Source: Pristionchus mayeri
Taxonomy: Eukaryota > Nematoda > Chromadorea > Rhabditida > Neodiplogasteridae
Assembly: GCA_036245805.1 (NCBI GenBank)
Contig: BTRK01000006.1
Span: 46,865,257-46,929,256, forward strand
Direction of reading: 5' to 3'
DNA: 64,000 nt
This document shows positions 1 to 10,732 of the stretch, piece after piece. A program made the position numbers and the translations under genes. The notes under the pieces were generated by a model. That model saw only the letters and a program-made list of their open reading frames with translations, was not told the origin of the DNA and did no database searches. The stretch's first letter is position 1. Each line of letters starts with the position of its first letter.

Positions 1-295
1 ACTTTTTTCACAGATGAGCTAGCCTTTTACTTCCAACAGTAAAAATGCTTATCTCGTCGAGTTCTATCAGGATTACTATAAAAGTAAGGGGTTTGGGCGC
101 GTCGTTCAAAAGTTAGAAAAACCGACCGCTCAAGTTCAGCGCAGAACAAGAAATGAGGGGTGTGAGATACGGCTTCCTAAGGTCGATTTTCGAACTCTAC
201 GTGAAAAGTTACCCCAGGACCACATTTATATGAAATTTCATTTTTTGCTGTACGGCCTGAGGTCAGTCCTCTCAGATAGTCACTCATATGTTCAG
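1..295. repeat. Arm of fold-back element family 1, cut by window edge
   Basis: This stretch is closely similar to both arms of the complete fold-back elements at 8232-10125 and 20385-22785. All share a segment containing ACAGATGAGCTAGC, followed by a segment reading CAGTAAAAATGCTTATCTC, and end near TAGTCACTCATATG. Only one arm is visible because the window starts inside the element. No coding capacity is seen. Confidence 0.8.
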
Positions 296-1416
296 ATCAA
301 ATAAGCGACTCAGGGTATACGAGAAATTGATGATTGTCATCAAACCAAGTTTCGGATTTTTTTCAAAAGTGTTTGGATCCCTATTTTGCAGAAGAGAAGG
401 GCAACTTCACATATATTATTGAGAAGGTCATGTCTAGTACTTTCTAAACCTAGGTAAAATGGTGGGGTTGATCCATCCCTTCAACGAATTACACGAGGAA
501 CAAAAAGTAAGATGGAGTGATGGAGCTGTTCAATCGATTAGTATTCCTGCTCCGATAATCAAACAGACAGTTCTTAGAATATGAGCGATATAGTGCACTA
601 CTATTGCGCCATTCATACATTAGAAAAGTCTAGCTGAACTGATCTTCATCATTCTCAAAATTGTGATTTTTCCAAAACATATTATACTTGCGAAACATGC
701 AAAATTCCGACTTTTGGTGTCCAGGCTAGGATTACTTCTCTACCAAAAGTACCTATCACCCAATTTATCCAAACCACAATGTAATAGGGTAGGGTCCGCT
801 TCAGCATGTAATCACAAAATAACGAGCTGATTCACTGTATGTGAGACGGGAACCGGTAAAATATGTCGATTTGAATGTTGAATTTGGGGCATCAATTTGT
901 AAATAAATGTTGGCTTGTGACAGGAGCATCGCACAATTACCTAACTAAAATAATGTGCTGAACAGGGCCGGATCTATACATTTTCTGTATGTTTTAATCT
1001 ATAAGTCTAACTATTTGAATGCACGGTAGATAAATTCATCTGAGGTCATGTCCAGGACATCAGTATTGGCCAATTGGTGTATTTTTCAAGTTGGCCTTTC
1101 GTGTTAGAATTCATTTGAAGGTTGCTGTTGTAATACACGACCATGTTACTTTCCAAAAATATAATACGGTTGGCACTATCTCTCAGACCGATAGATTGGA
1201 ACTCGGAGAAATTAATAGCCCAGTTACCAATGACGGGGACTTTTGCCTCGCACTGCGACCACAATCCCGATGTTATAGAGCTGTACAAATGTGCGCTATA
1301 CAGAGTGTTGAATCACTTATTGTGTGAGAACAACCATTTGAAAATCGGTCGAAAAGGAAGGATGTTGAATGTAAGAAAACCAAAATATTGAAATCGGACA
1401 GAACTTTTTTTCCAAC
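296..1416. other. Non-coding stretch, nothing recognised
   Basis: AT-rich sequence with only short chance reading frames on both strands. I see no splice-site-bounded exons, RNA gene or clear repeat. Confidence 0.4.
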
Positions 1417-2420
1417 CAGGGGTGGTATTCTTCTTCCAATTTCGGCCGAGCCGAAAATAATTTCGGCTCGCCCAAATCATTTTCGGCTCACTGCTCTCCT
1501 GCGGAGCGGGGGCAGAAAATAATTCGGCCGCGCCGAAATCCAAAATTGGCCGAATCATTTCCGAATTTCACGTTGAAATTTTCGGCGATCAATTTTGATG
1601 GCCGAAAATAATTGGGCGAGGACAAAGGAATTTGATGAATTTTCGGTTTGAATTCGGACTAATTTCGGAATGAATTCGGCTAGAACTTTTTAAGTTTTGG
1701 AACTTTTTTCCATATCGCAGATAGTCCCGAGTTTGCACATAAATATCACTATCTATGCATGGCTGATCTACGAACACCCAGTAGAATAATGGAGAATCAA
1801 GGCGTTCACCTTGATATTTCTCTAGATCATTTAAAATACAAAAAAGGTGGGTTGCACACACTTGCTTCTTCCATCATGTATCTACCAGTTTTTTTTGGAT
1901 ACTTGAACCATTCTCACGAGTATCCTGTGATTTGAAAAATACGGAAAAAAAATAATAATGGGCATATTGCGCGATTTGTGTTATTGTTTCAAGTGTTATG
2001 TGAGCTATCATGCAAACAAGATGTTTTTTTGTATATTATTGAAGTAAAACATCGCTCATTTAGCATTTGAATTTGGAAACATGAATACACGTGAGCAAAA
2101 CAAAAACAAAATATCAAAGATCAAATATGAAAACTAGCAAAAGGAGATGCATACGAAAAAGGAGACGGTGGGGGACGAACCCACTACGAACGGCACTGTC
2201 TACTCTCACTACCACTGAACCACTGAGCCTGTTGGAAGCTGACATTTCGAAATGAGTGATGACGAGTTGTAATTTGCTTTGATGAATCACTCGACCGATC
2301 GAGAGGAGATAGAGGTTGAAAAATGAAATGAACAATTAAAAATTTTGGGCGCCTCGCCGAAATTTTTGGCCGGCAAAAGTTTTCGGCTTGGCCGAAATTG
2401 GAAGAAGAATACCACCCCTG
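1417..2420. mobile_element. hAT-like terminal-inverted-repeat element, non-autonomous
   Basis: The ends are inverted copies of each other. The left end begins CAGGGGTGGTATTCTTCTTC and the right end is its reverse complement, ending ATACCACCCCTG; the match continues into the TTTCGGCC-rich part. A CAGGGGTG start is typical of hAT termini (family knowledge). Just inside the ends are many short direct and inverted copies of TTTCGGC. I could not find the 8-bp target duplication expected for hAT (left flank TTTCCAAC, right flank ATATGAAA), and no transposase is present. A tRNA-like segment lies inside at 2161-2229. Confidence 0.65.
2161..2229 (-). other. tRNA-like sequence inside the hAT-like element
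   Basis: Read on the minus strand it has a D-arm-like block TGGTTCAGTGGTAG and a T-arm with a perfect 5-bp stem, GTGGG-TTCGTCC-CCCAC, resembling pol III A and B boxes. The would-be acceptor strands (GGCTCAG and CGTCTCC) do not pair, so this is a tRNA-derived or degenerate copy rather than a functional tRNA. Confidence 0.5.
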
Positions 2421-2924
2421 ATATGAAAGCAACATATAATTTCAAAACACAATTCTCACTGGCACAACGTAATTATTCACTAAAAGGTCATCCGACCAGT
2501 AAATTTAGGGGTTGACGAATTTTCTAATACTGACATATCGCATAGTGAATATCACATCAGACTCAGGGTTCGATTCAGACTCGGGTTTGATCATAATTTT
2601 GCACAATGACACTATTGATTGAAATACACATAACTAACAAATAATATTTTAATAATATTTTTATTTTTTAATAATATTGTAAATAATATTTTTTAAATGA
2701 CATTTGCTCACTCCTCTCGCATGTTTGCAGTGCACTCCACTGGCGTAGTGCGCCAGATGCTGCTGTACGTTGAATTCGACAGTGTTACAAAATGTGCAGT
2801 AGAAATACTGCAAAGCCGCTAACGTAAATTATGATTATTCGTATTTTGGTTTGAGCGTTTCCCATGAAAAGCTCATTTCTATCCTCTAAAAAGGTATATC
2901 CCTGATGATTTAAATTCCAGAAAA
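2421..2924. other. Spacer downstream of the coiled-coil gene
   Basis: AT-rich non-coding DNA with runs of AATAATATT around 2640-2700. It lies at the 3' side of the minus-strand gene that ends at 2925. Nothing else is recognised. Confidence 0.4.
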
Positions 2925-5384
2925 TCAAACTTCATGCTCCTCCAATCGCTTGATGATCTCGTAGGCGACCAGTTGGGAAATGTTCTCATCCCGATCCAGC
3001 GGATTCTTCTTGAACTTCTCACTCCAATCGTCGACGGTGTACACTGTTATATTATTTCATTTATTTCATTTATAAGTGATACCAAGTTCATTCTCATGCA
3101 ACGCATAAACTGCACACTATGTTCTAGCCGTCTCGCTTGGCCGTTGACTTTCTACGTGAAGAACAGCAAGGAACTGACCGGCGAGAGTTGCCATTTCCTC
3201 GTCCAATTTCTCAAGATCCCCAACCCGTTGCAGTGCACAAGTTATTGAAAAGAATTCGGCGAACTTCTTAGCCATCTGAAAACAAACAATAAATTTATCT
3301 ATCATAAATGCCATGTTTTGCGTTTTCCATCAAACGCAAAATTAGTGCGCATAGTTGTATTCAGCAAAATAATACCTTGAGGTGTTCTAGCCAAGCTGCT
3401 CGCGAGATCCCCTTGGGCTGCAATGACACACATGATATCTCGTAGAAATATTTTGACAGAATCGCCACAATCTCGATTTGTTAAAGTTTCTTCCTTTAAG
3501 AGAGCTAAAAATAGTCGAAAACCTCGGTACCTGTAGAAGGAAGTCTCACCTGAACAGGTTTCCTGAGATACGGAGCCATGGAGAACTCCACCGACTGAAA
3601 TACTGTTTTCATTGAATACGGAACATGTTACCCTCAAGGGAATTGTGTAGTAAATTTTAAGTTTCGAAGGTCTCATGGAAATGATTTGAGCAATATTTGC
3701 AGGCATTCGAAGGTAATGTGAACGAATATTTTCTACAGTTGGACAAGGATCGCAGAGCAACGTTCATTGATCACAACACGTAAGTGCACAGGGCATGCGT
3801 TTCGGCATTCGAACGGATGAGAACTTTCCTGATGAGATCAAACAATAGTGACATTTTGCATTGGATATTGGATACTTGTTCACAGTTTAGGAACCTAATA
3901 AATACTGGTATAAGAGTTCTACTTTTTAATCTCGTCCAGAAGGTTCTTCCGTCAGTGACAATTTGAACATACTCACCAGCGCTGCTTCCATCGATGCGAT
4001 GACCGAGGTGCGTGTGACCTTCTCCCTTGTCTCAACGTCTGCTCCTGTCGTCTGCTTCTGTAGATGAGCAACACGTTTTTGGCACTAGGTCAGTTGATCA
4101 CCGTGGGATGGTAACCTACTGGATGATAACCAAAATGGCCTGTAGAACTTGCACAGTAGGTTCCCATAGTGTCAAAAATGATTCTATGAAAGTTCCACAG
4201 AAGGGTTAATTTTTTGGTTATCATCAAGTAGATTACCATCCGACGGTGATGATCCGACCTAGGGCCGTTTTTTCGTCTATGGAGAAATTTTTGATGAGAA
4301 TGCTTTTGCAGATTACAGTTGTCCCCATATGATTCCTATCACTTTTTCGCTAAGCAATTCATCCACAACGGTAGCTAATGGCCTGGTTATTTTTTTTAGC
4401 GAAAATGTTTCTCTTTTCCTAATTTCTACAAAAATAAAAGAAACTTGCTCACGAGCAGCTTGCGCATCTCCTCCACCATCAACTCGTCGAACATCTCTCC
4501 CACCAGCTCCATCTTCGCCTTTATTTGCTCGATGTCGTGATCTTCGTCGGCGACCTCCGCGGACAATTCCTGCATGTTCTCGTGTTAGTAATATGGATGG
4601 AGAATGAAATGGAACGGATTCTTGGAATCTGGGCAGATTTTCAAGATTTGGACATCTACGATCAACTTCACTGTACAACATTGACAACATCCATTTACCC
4701 GAAAATAATTCCATCAGCGACATCTCTCATTATTATTGATAAGGCGTAGATTCTTGCGCTAATCAGTGACACTAACATCAATAAGTTGCCGCAGCCTCTC
4801 CTCCTCACTCAATGGCCGAGTACTGCTGGATGCCGAGAGATGAAATACGCTTTCTGCAATCAGAGCCTCGAGGTGGTGGTGCTGTTCAAGCAATATTTCG
4901 TACGGCCAGTTTCAAAGTTGGGATTCCTAACTGTTCACAACCTTGTGTTTTCACTTGTTCTGTTACCGTACCCAGTAATATTTCGTGCACTGTGTTTCTT
5001 TCTCATTTACTACTTGTCCTAACCTTGACCGCATTTTCGTTTGATATCACGATTATATACACTCCCTTGGATCGTAGCGTTACAAGTTAGTTAGGAGAAT
5101 GAAGGAACTCGTGTTTCGAACTTTGACAAGAAATAACCTGACCTGCTCGATCTCCTGTCAGCTTCACTTTCTCCTTCTTCTGTTTCCTGCTCTCGAACGG
5201 CACCTCTTTTGACTCGCAAAGTGCCTAAATGAACCAATCTTTTAATCGAATTTAACTGATTTCGTATCAGAAAGTAATGTTGTAATGTCGTGCGCTAAAA
5301 TCGAGGATCAGAGAAGCAAATTGTGAATACCTTTATGCTCGTCTCTAACCGATCGATTTCATCCTTCAGTTTGTCAGGTAGCAT
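2925..5384 (-). CDS. Unrecognised coiled-coil protein (about 232 aa, 8 exons)
   Basis: Exons in transcription order: 5384-5331, 5224-5143, 4853-4777, 4569-4453, 4057-3977, 3417-3376, 3275-3149 and 3043-2925. The phases join without a stop. The start ATG lies 5 bases after a TTTCAG acceptor, a likely spliced-leader site. The predicted product is strongly charged and helical: MLPDKLKDEIDRLETSIK at the N-terminus, a heptad-like stretch with KAKMELVGEMFDELMVEEM (around residues 80-100), then MAKKFAEFFSIT and a C-terminal block with YTVDDWSEKFKKNPLD ending LEEHEV. No signal peptide or membrane segment is seen. The donor of exon 7 (GAAA/GTCAAC) is the weakest junction. Intron 4 holds an inverted-repeat element at 4081-4266. 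I do not recognise the family; a small coiled-coil subunit of a complex is a guess. Confidence 0.65.
4081..4266. mobile_element. Small inverted-repeat element (MITE) in an intron
   Basis: Begins GGCACTAGGTCAGTTGATCA and ends GATGATCCGACCTAGGGCC, with inner inverted blocks around GGATGATAACCAAAA and GTAGAACTTGCACAGTAGG. Related copies lie at 20105-20360, 25186-25310, 30816-30925 and 41731-41931. It is too short to code for anything. Confidence 0.75.
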
Positions 5385-8081
5385 TCCGCCTGAAATTAGC
5401 TGTTTTCACATGATAGGGCTGTCGATAGGCAACCGTTTCGTGCATACCCTCATGTTGTTATTGCGTTCACAGTAAAACGAAATAAATGAATGAAATTTGA
5501 GAATATGAATATATATAATTTGAGAATAATATGAATTTGAGAAAATAGTCATTGGGCGTGAGAGAACAACGAATTGGAGCTCATTCGCGAGCAGAGTTAT
5601 TGCAAGTTACGTGAGAAAGTGGAGTGACGAGAGCTATCGTTACTGTGGGCGAGGTATTGAGAGGAGGGGAGCAAGAAGGATGGAGTTCGGACGTTCCCAT
5701 GGGGATGCGCTCCGTTTCATGGTACATGGAAGCGGGCAAAAATGGGAGAACCTTATATTTTGTGTCCACATGATCGTTGCTATCGCACAAATTAAACATG
5801 AAAAGGGGTCAAAAGGAATTTTGAAAAGTATGATGTGCAAATTTAAATTTCAACGTGATCATGGTAACCGCCACATAGGTATTTCATTTTGTATACGCTG
5901 AATGAAAGCAGGAGAGCAGATATTTGAGAAGGATCGTTCCCCCGACGATTCGCGGTTTCAAATACATTGTGAAGAACAGCGGGGGCATAACTTTCTCAGG
6001 TACGCCTTTCAAAAAGTTGTAAATGGAACAATACAAAAAGTAAATTACTCTTCAATTAACACTAAGCGATTCTGAGAATGTTGTCGTTTAGATCGTTTAC
6101 AGTTTGACGCTTTAACTTACAGTAACCATCTCGAAGTTAGAGTTGGAGAGGTTCCTAGTGTCAACTTCATGATTCGAGTACGAGGAAAATCACGATTTAT
6201 TTGATGTTTTTGTAAATAATTTTCCAAGTATTTTACTTACTATCATAGCTAGCACAACAAAACTGTCCGATTCACATAAAAAATGTGCCGAACTTTAAAA
6301 AATTGCAATCGACCTGTTGTGGATTTTGTGACTTCCTTCAACTTGAAATCGAAGTTTTCGAATCATTCGAATATTTTGATTAAATTTAATATGCACATTG
6401 TTTCACCTTCATGGATAATTGTGTTTATTGACCACCTCAATTCTTCTCCCTATGCATCACCTGTCTCTCTCCTCTCTCTTTCTCTATCGGCTATTCCATC
6501 GATCTCTCGGCTGACCACTCGCGATTGAAAGTTGAGCCCACTACATTTGCGGGTCTACTTCCAAACCTATTATTCTTATAATTTCTGCCCAAATCCATGC
6601 ACTCCCCTTTATTGCAATGCACATTTCATGCTTCATTTTCTCACCGGAAAGAGGCGTTTCAAGGTCTCTCCGTATCAGTACTTCCGATATGAGAGTGGAG
6701 TAGGGGGAGAGACGAGCCCGTAAACAGGGTGAAAGCGAAGGGGAGAGTCCTTCTCGACTCGAGCTGTGTGGGCCATCGCTATCTCTCCGCCCATGCACAT
6801 GCGCTTGACCCAACGGCCATAACGGTCCTATGAGATTTGTGTGTGTGCTGGTATTGTACGGTTCATCTCGAGGTGTTTTGTGAAGTCTGAGTGATTAGCT
6901 ACCCTTCCATTTACTTACATGATTGGATGATTGGATTACTGCTCATATCACTACGAGATTTTCCGTATTCAACACCCCTTCCCCCAATCGAATTTGTTTG
7001 ACACCGTGCGTGGCAGAGCTGGGGTGAGGGGATGACAGAGCAGCGACATTTCGGCCCGGCTCTTTTCGTGGCTCTTGATTGAAATCGCCATCAAAACATT
7101 CCGGCTCCTCCGTTCCTCACTTGTCTGAGACGTTACTGCCTTGTTTCGAACATCGTCGATCAATATTAATATTGTTAGTTCATAGCTTACCCGTGGCTTT
7201 TACCACTTCACTCATTCTATAGCTGAAACAATTCTAACTCTAACTATGTATTTTCCAAATCTCTGAAGCAAGTTTGACGTGAGTTGTGCCAATTCGTGCT
7301 ACTGAAATGTCGTTGCCTAACGGCCACCCACCTCCTCTCTGTATTGAGACCATTACGATCCCTGCCAACCGCATGCGTCTCTCTCCGCGCTTGGCACCGA
7401 GAGAGGGGTAGGTAAATGGTGGTCATTTGTACGCTCCTTCCCACCATTTGCTCATCCGTTGCATCTTTAGCTATTTCCGTTTGAACCGACTCCTTTGTTT
7501 TTCATAGATTGCCGGTTTCGATTTTGTCGTGCCCCCAAGGTCAAGGCTGCGATCGCCAATGTTGATAAGCGGTTTTTGCCTCAATTGATCGTTATCATAC
7601 ATGCCCTTGATACGCGAAGCTGAGCAAGGGTTGGCGACGCTCTCTCCCGCTCTCTTTGCACACCCTGGATGTTTGCAGCTGAATAAACTATCGATTGCTC
7701 GCTACGTTACACTTTCCCACACGAACGCCTATCTTATCTCGCGCTACCTTCGCGCGAGAAATAGAACGACATGGAGAGAGTGAGAGAAAGAGAGAGAGAG
7801 AGAGAGAGCGAGAACGGGTGCAGAGAAAGAGAGTGTCGCCAGGCCTCACTCACTCTCGCAGTCCCCCCCCCCTCCGGGTCAATAGGACTCCCTTAACCCA
7901 TCCCCCTCTCCCCGATGTCCCCCACTCGATAGCAAACTCTAGGGAGGCCATTCATCGGGCCCATTTACTTGAATAGATTGCCTTAGTGTTGCCTTTCTAG
8001 CCTCTTTTCATTGGCAGCTTTCCATTGCTGTTCAACAACTTTCTACTGTCGGAAAAGACAGTGCAAAGTTTACGCCCTGCT
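5385..8081. other. Gene-poor intergenic DNA
   Basis: Several small frames occur but none has convincing splice boundaries or recognisable protein sequence. It contains the likely upstream region of the coiled-coil gene (5385 upward), pyrimidine-rich runs near 6460-6520, a GA-rich microsatellite at 7781-7812 and a C tract near 7865. No RNA gene is seen. Confidence 0.4.
7781..7812. repeat. GA microsatellite
   Basis: A near-perfect run of GA dinucleotides with a few interruptions, in intergenic DNA. No other feature is attached to it. Confidence 0.8.
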
Positions 8082-8193
8082 CAGTAGAGTTCGAGAAATG
8101 ATACCACGATCTCTTCATTCTACTCACACTCTGGACCGGCCAAAAGAGTGTTTAGAATGAAGAGAGCGTGTTATCGTTTCTCGAACTCGACTG
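8082..8193. repeat. Short palindromic element
   Basis: The left arm contains AGTTCGAGAAATGATACCA and TCTTCATTCTA; the right arm carries the reverse complement, TAGAATGAAGAGA followed by TATCGTTTCTCGAACTCGAC. About 40 bases per arm around a 30-base centre. Related half-sites (ATAGAATGAAGAGACCGT) occur at 10660-10690 and 42385-42410, and a diverged copy around 52000-52065. Confidence 0.7.
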
Positions 8194-8231
8194 CTCTCTT
8201 CAAGCAGCCATTGCTCGTTACTCGATTGATA

Positions 8232-10125
8232 CTAGACATATGAGTGACTATCTGAGAGGACTGACCTCAGGCCGTATAGCAAAAAATGAAATTTCATATA
8301 AATGTGGTCCTAGGGGTGATTTTTCACGTATAGTTCAAAAATCGACCTTAGGAAGCCGTATCTCTCACCACTCATTTCTTGTTCTGGGCTGAACTTGAGC
8401 GGTCGGTTTTTCTAACTTTTGAACGACGCATCCAAACCCTTATATTTATAGTAATCTTGAAAGATATCTACGAGATAAGCATTTTTACCGTTAGAAGTGA
8501 AGGGCTAGCTCATATGTGAAAAAAGTTGAGGCCATTTGAAATGTTAAAATTTTTATTGTGAAATTATATATTCCGGGGTGTAATTTTAAGTATGTTCATT
8601 GGATTCCCCGTGAAAAGTCACCCCTAGAACCAAATTTTCACTCGTAAATTCGCGGGACAATGATATTTCCCAAAATTCGGAAAAGGGAAGTATGGTGAAT
8701 CACTGAATTTCTGAAATCTCGTACATTTGCAATTTCAAAATTTTACCAATTAGGAAATATTCTCAATACTGTACTTGAACTTTTTATGCATAATTAGAGA
8801 GTATTCTCTCCAATAAACATGACTTACGACATCAAAATTCATTTTTTTTCACTTCACAATTTCTCAAATTTGCACGTTGCCAACTCAACAGTTTGAGTCC
8901 GCTTGACGTTTTAGCTGTAGCCATTTTGTAGCATGCCTCGACATGAGTGAAAATTGGTGGAACAGTCATCCTCCAAGATATCGGGGCTGTAGTTATTGAC
9001 GCCCCAATATGGGTGTAAGAGTGTCTCAGAAAATACTTAAATTAATTTTGGGAGTTACTTTTGAGAATTCTGATTAGATATTGCTGTAAGCAATATCTTC
9101 ATAACCTGAGAAATCATATACGCATGGAAAAGCGACCGTTTGAACAATTTTTCAAAAATCGAAATTTTCAAATATCGAAAATTTCGGAAATTTTGAAAGG
9201 GGAAGAGGTGTGTATTTTTGTGTAAAGTTTATACACCAGATTATGAAAACATTATTTACAGCAATATCTAATCAGAATTCTCAAAATTAACTCCCAAAAT
9301 GAATTTAAATATTTTCGGACTCCGTCTTCTACCCATATTCGGGCGTCAATAACTGCAGCCCCGATATATTGGAGGAAGATTGTTCTGCCAATTTTCACTA
9401 ATGTCGAGGCGTTCTACAACATGGCTACAGCTAAAGCGTCAAGCGGACTCGAACTTTTGAGTTGGCAACGTGCAAATTTGAGAAATTCTGAAGTGAAAAA
9501 AATGACTTTTTGATGTCGTAAGTCATGTTTATTGGAGAGAACACTCTCTAATTATGCATAAAAAGTTGAAGTACAGTACTGAGAACATTTCCAAATTGGT
9601 ATAATTTTGAAATCCCAAATGTACGAGATTTCAGAAATTCAGTGATTCACCATACTTCCCTTTTCCGAATTTTGGGAAATATCATTGTCCCGCGAATTTA
9701 CGAATAAAAATTTGGTTCTAGGGGTAACTTTCCACGGGGAATCCAATGAACACACTTAAAATTACACCCCGGAATATATCTTTTCACAATACAAATTTTA
9801 ACAATTCAAATGGCCTCAACTTTTTTCACAGATGAGCTAGCCTTTTACTTCCAACAGTAAAAATGCTTATCTTCTCGAGTTCTTTCAGAATTACTAGCTA
9901 TGTATGTGGTTTGGATGATCCGTTCAAAAGTTAGAAAAACCGACCTCGACGTTGAGGCGTGTTACAGAAAACGAGGGGTTAGAGATACGGCATTCTAAGG
10001 ACGATTTTCGTACTCTACGTGGAAAGTTACCCCTAGGAACATCTTAAAATCAACACTTCATTTTTCGCTGTACGGCATATAGGTTGAATTGGTCAATTCT
10101 ATCAGATAGTCACTCATATGAAGTG
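8232..10125. mobile_element. Fold-back element, family 1, complete
   Basis: The two halves of this 1.9 kb unit are inverted copies with only scattered mismatches, from outer arms (8232-8530 against 9825-10125) through inner arms, around a short centre near 9160-9190. The outer 300 bases match the arms at 1-295 and 20385-22785. No reading frame of transposase size exists. It sits between genes. Confidence 0.85.
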
Positions 10126-10732
10126 ATTCAGTGCTCATCCCCACCCCAACCTATTCCCCGCGAATAAACCACCGGCACAATCTTAATTAGTTTGAGATTA
10201 GAGTCCAACCTATCTCCAAAGATTCCTTTGCCCTCACTTTCCAAGTCAGTGAGAGTATGCTTGACCGCATTAGCGTAATACCCAAGTGCCAATTCGTGCC
10301 TTAGGAAGGATTCTGTTCCAGTTCCCGTCCTTTCTTGCTTCACCCAACCCCCCCCCCCCTCTCTCTCTCCCCTTTTCTTATTCACACATTTTTACTGACC
10401 ACCCTGATCAGTTGCGCAATGAGAACACCATTCATCCGCCCATTATGGGCCGGATCGGGTCACACGGTGCATGAACTAGAATACGCAATTCTGGAAAGTT
10501 ATTGTTCTGTTCCCTCGACCCAGTCGAAACTATCGATCTTAGCAGTTGACACTCTCACTTCGCGTAATCAGATCAGTTATTCCCTCTTGTTCCCTCGCTC
10601 TTCGTGTTCGTATTTCGGGTCACCGACCCTTCAATGCATGTACTCTCGGTTGAGGTACGAGAGAGTGCATAGAATGAAGAGACCGTAGAATCGTTTCGTA
10701 ATCCATACTTTGCAGTCACTCAACTTGCTCCG
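10126..10732. other. Upstream region of the duplicated-motif gene
   Basis: Non-coding DNA with a C tract and pyrimidine-rich run near 10345-10380, and a half-site of the short palindrome family (GCATAGAATGAAGAGACC) about 60 bases upstream of the start codon at 10733. A TTTGCAG acceptor some 20 bases before the ATG could take a spliced leader. Confidence 0.4.

Noticed and set aside
3302..3760. 152-codon minus-strand frame inside the coiled-coil gene
   Set aside because: It is intron plus one real 42-nt exon (3417-3376) read in another frame; the exon fits the gene model in phase 0.
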